Below are positions 63,634 through 64,000 of a stretch of DNA of 64,000 nucleotides, piece after piece; position 1 is the first letter of the stretch; the number at the start of each line of letters is the position of its first letter. Source of the stretch: Acidobacteria bacterium UBA2999 (lineage in GTDB: Bacteria; Acidobacteriota; Vicinamibacteria; Vicinamibacterales; UBA2999). The notes below the pieces were generated by a model. It saw nothing but the letters and a program-made list of their open reading frames with translations. It did no database searches and was not told where the DNA came from. The stretch is from assembly GCA_002346475.1 (NCBI GenBank), contig DDZV01000015.1:25118-89117 (forward strand), given 5' to 3'. The position numbers and the translations under genes are program-made.

Positions 63634-64000
63634 TTACTGATTCACGAGTGGCTCTGGAGTTTCGATTTCACTGGGAATCACACGGGTAAACTTTCCCCGT
63701 TTCGTTAGTTCATGTCCTTTTCCACCTCGACTGGTTACTTTGTACTTAGCTGTGCTGATCGTTTGCTCAGCACCTCGATTGGTCTCAACACGAAGGATGT
63801 GCCGTTCGCCCCTTGACGCAAGAAATCCCAGCACACGGTCTTCTTTAGCAGAAAGCTTAATCAGAATGACGCCACGACCTGGACCTGATAGATAGTTCAC
63901 CTGTTCTGCAGGGCACAGTAATCCTCGGGCATTTTGTGTTGCAACTATCAGGATCTCGCTACCGCTGAGCTTTGCAACTCCAATTACTTCAGCGCCTTTT
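63634..64000 (-). CDS. Type IIA DNA topoisomerase subunit A, C-terminal part (5' end cut by window edge)
   Basis: The frame is open from the right edge to a stop at 63634, about 121 residues. It is the last blades of the GyrA/ParC C-terminal beta-propeller: EVIGVAKLSGSEILIVATQ, NARGLLCPAEQVNYLSG, GPGRGVILIKL and KYKVTSRGGKGHELTKRG, the last resembling a GyrA-box-like RGGKG turn. It lies 35 bp before the B subunit gene, so the pair is co-transcribed. The breakage-reunion domain with the catalytic Tyr would be beyond the right edge. Confidence 0.88.
   Translation of the reverse strand, partial: KGAEVIGVAKLSGSEILIVATQNARGLLCPAEQVNYLSGPGRGVILIKLSAKEDRVLGFLASRGERHILRVETNRGAEQTISTAKYKVTSRGGKGHELTKRGKFTRVIPSEIETPEPLVNQ

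Overview
The window looks like a chromosomal segment of a Gram-negative member of the Acidobacteriota, perhaps a marine member of the Vicinamibacteria. This placement is an inference from gene content and was not computed. The clues are a SusC/Oar-like TonB-dependent receptor with an N-terminal carboxypeptidase-regulatory domain, an outer-membrane DUF5916 protein, an exported DinB-like protein, a haem plus copper-monooxygenase-like protein, moderate GC content, and dense gene packing with many GTG and TTG starts. I found no insertion sequence, prophage, CRISPR array or rRNA. Nearly every base belongs to a gene, and both edges cut through genes: a c-di-AMP synthase on the left and a type IIA topoisomerase A subunit on the right.

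Layout. 1-14.3 kb (minus strand) is a housekeeping block that reads leftward: a small membrane protein, a methyltransferase, yebC-ruvC-ruvA-ruvB-fabH-queA, then a DUF5916 barrel protein, a CAT-anticodon tRNA, and tilS-ftsH-folP-cdaA. 14.5-17.7 kb (plus) is a trio of exported proteins: a lipoprotein-like SAM methyltransferase, a c-type haem protein with a copper type II monooxygenase fold, and an unknown exported protein. 18.1-21.1 kb (plus) is a stand-alone, probably highly expressed TonB-dependent receptor with its own promoter and terminator. 21.9-32.7 kb (minus) is a nine-gene leftward run: def, a double-length ThyX-like protein, phosphatidylcholine synthase, an MFS transporter, a LolA-like carrier, an MMPL/RND exporter, a DUF1302-like outer-membrane protein, a metallo-hydrolase and an M20 peptidase. 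The middle of this run looks like a lipid or hydrophobic-compound transport module.

32.7-38.8 kb is mixed housekeeping (NUDIX, class I aldolase, ThiI, PduO, MutY, MutT, YgfZ). 38.8-44.7 kb (plus) carries an exported alpha/beta-hydrolase-like protein without its nucleophile, the pantothenate genes panB-panC-panD, a D-malate/tartrate-type dehydrogenase, an exported glutathione peroxidase and an FHA protein. 44.8-52.1 kb holds a metallo-hydrolase, a degenerate receiver protein, an SDR, a malate-dehydrogenase-like protein without its catalytic His, an exported M28 peptidase and two overlapping CNNM/CorC-type membrane proteins. 52.1-56 kb (minus) is the lipoate module lpdA-E2-lipB preceded by an HU gene. 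56.1-64 kb carries queF, an Smr protein, a lytic transglycosylase, a HAD phosphatase, a two-domain FKBP, a MATE transporter, an exported DinB-like protein and a topoisomerase pair.

The best candidates for undescribed biology are the lipid-synthesis/transport operon around 24-31 kb, the tandem ThyX-like protein, the exported methyltransferase/haem-copper trio, and three pseudoenzyme-like proteins (alpha/beta hydrolase, malate dehydrogenase, SDR) that keep their folds but lack key catalytic residues. A perfect 24-bp palindrome between the tRNA and tilS is the most notable non-coding element.
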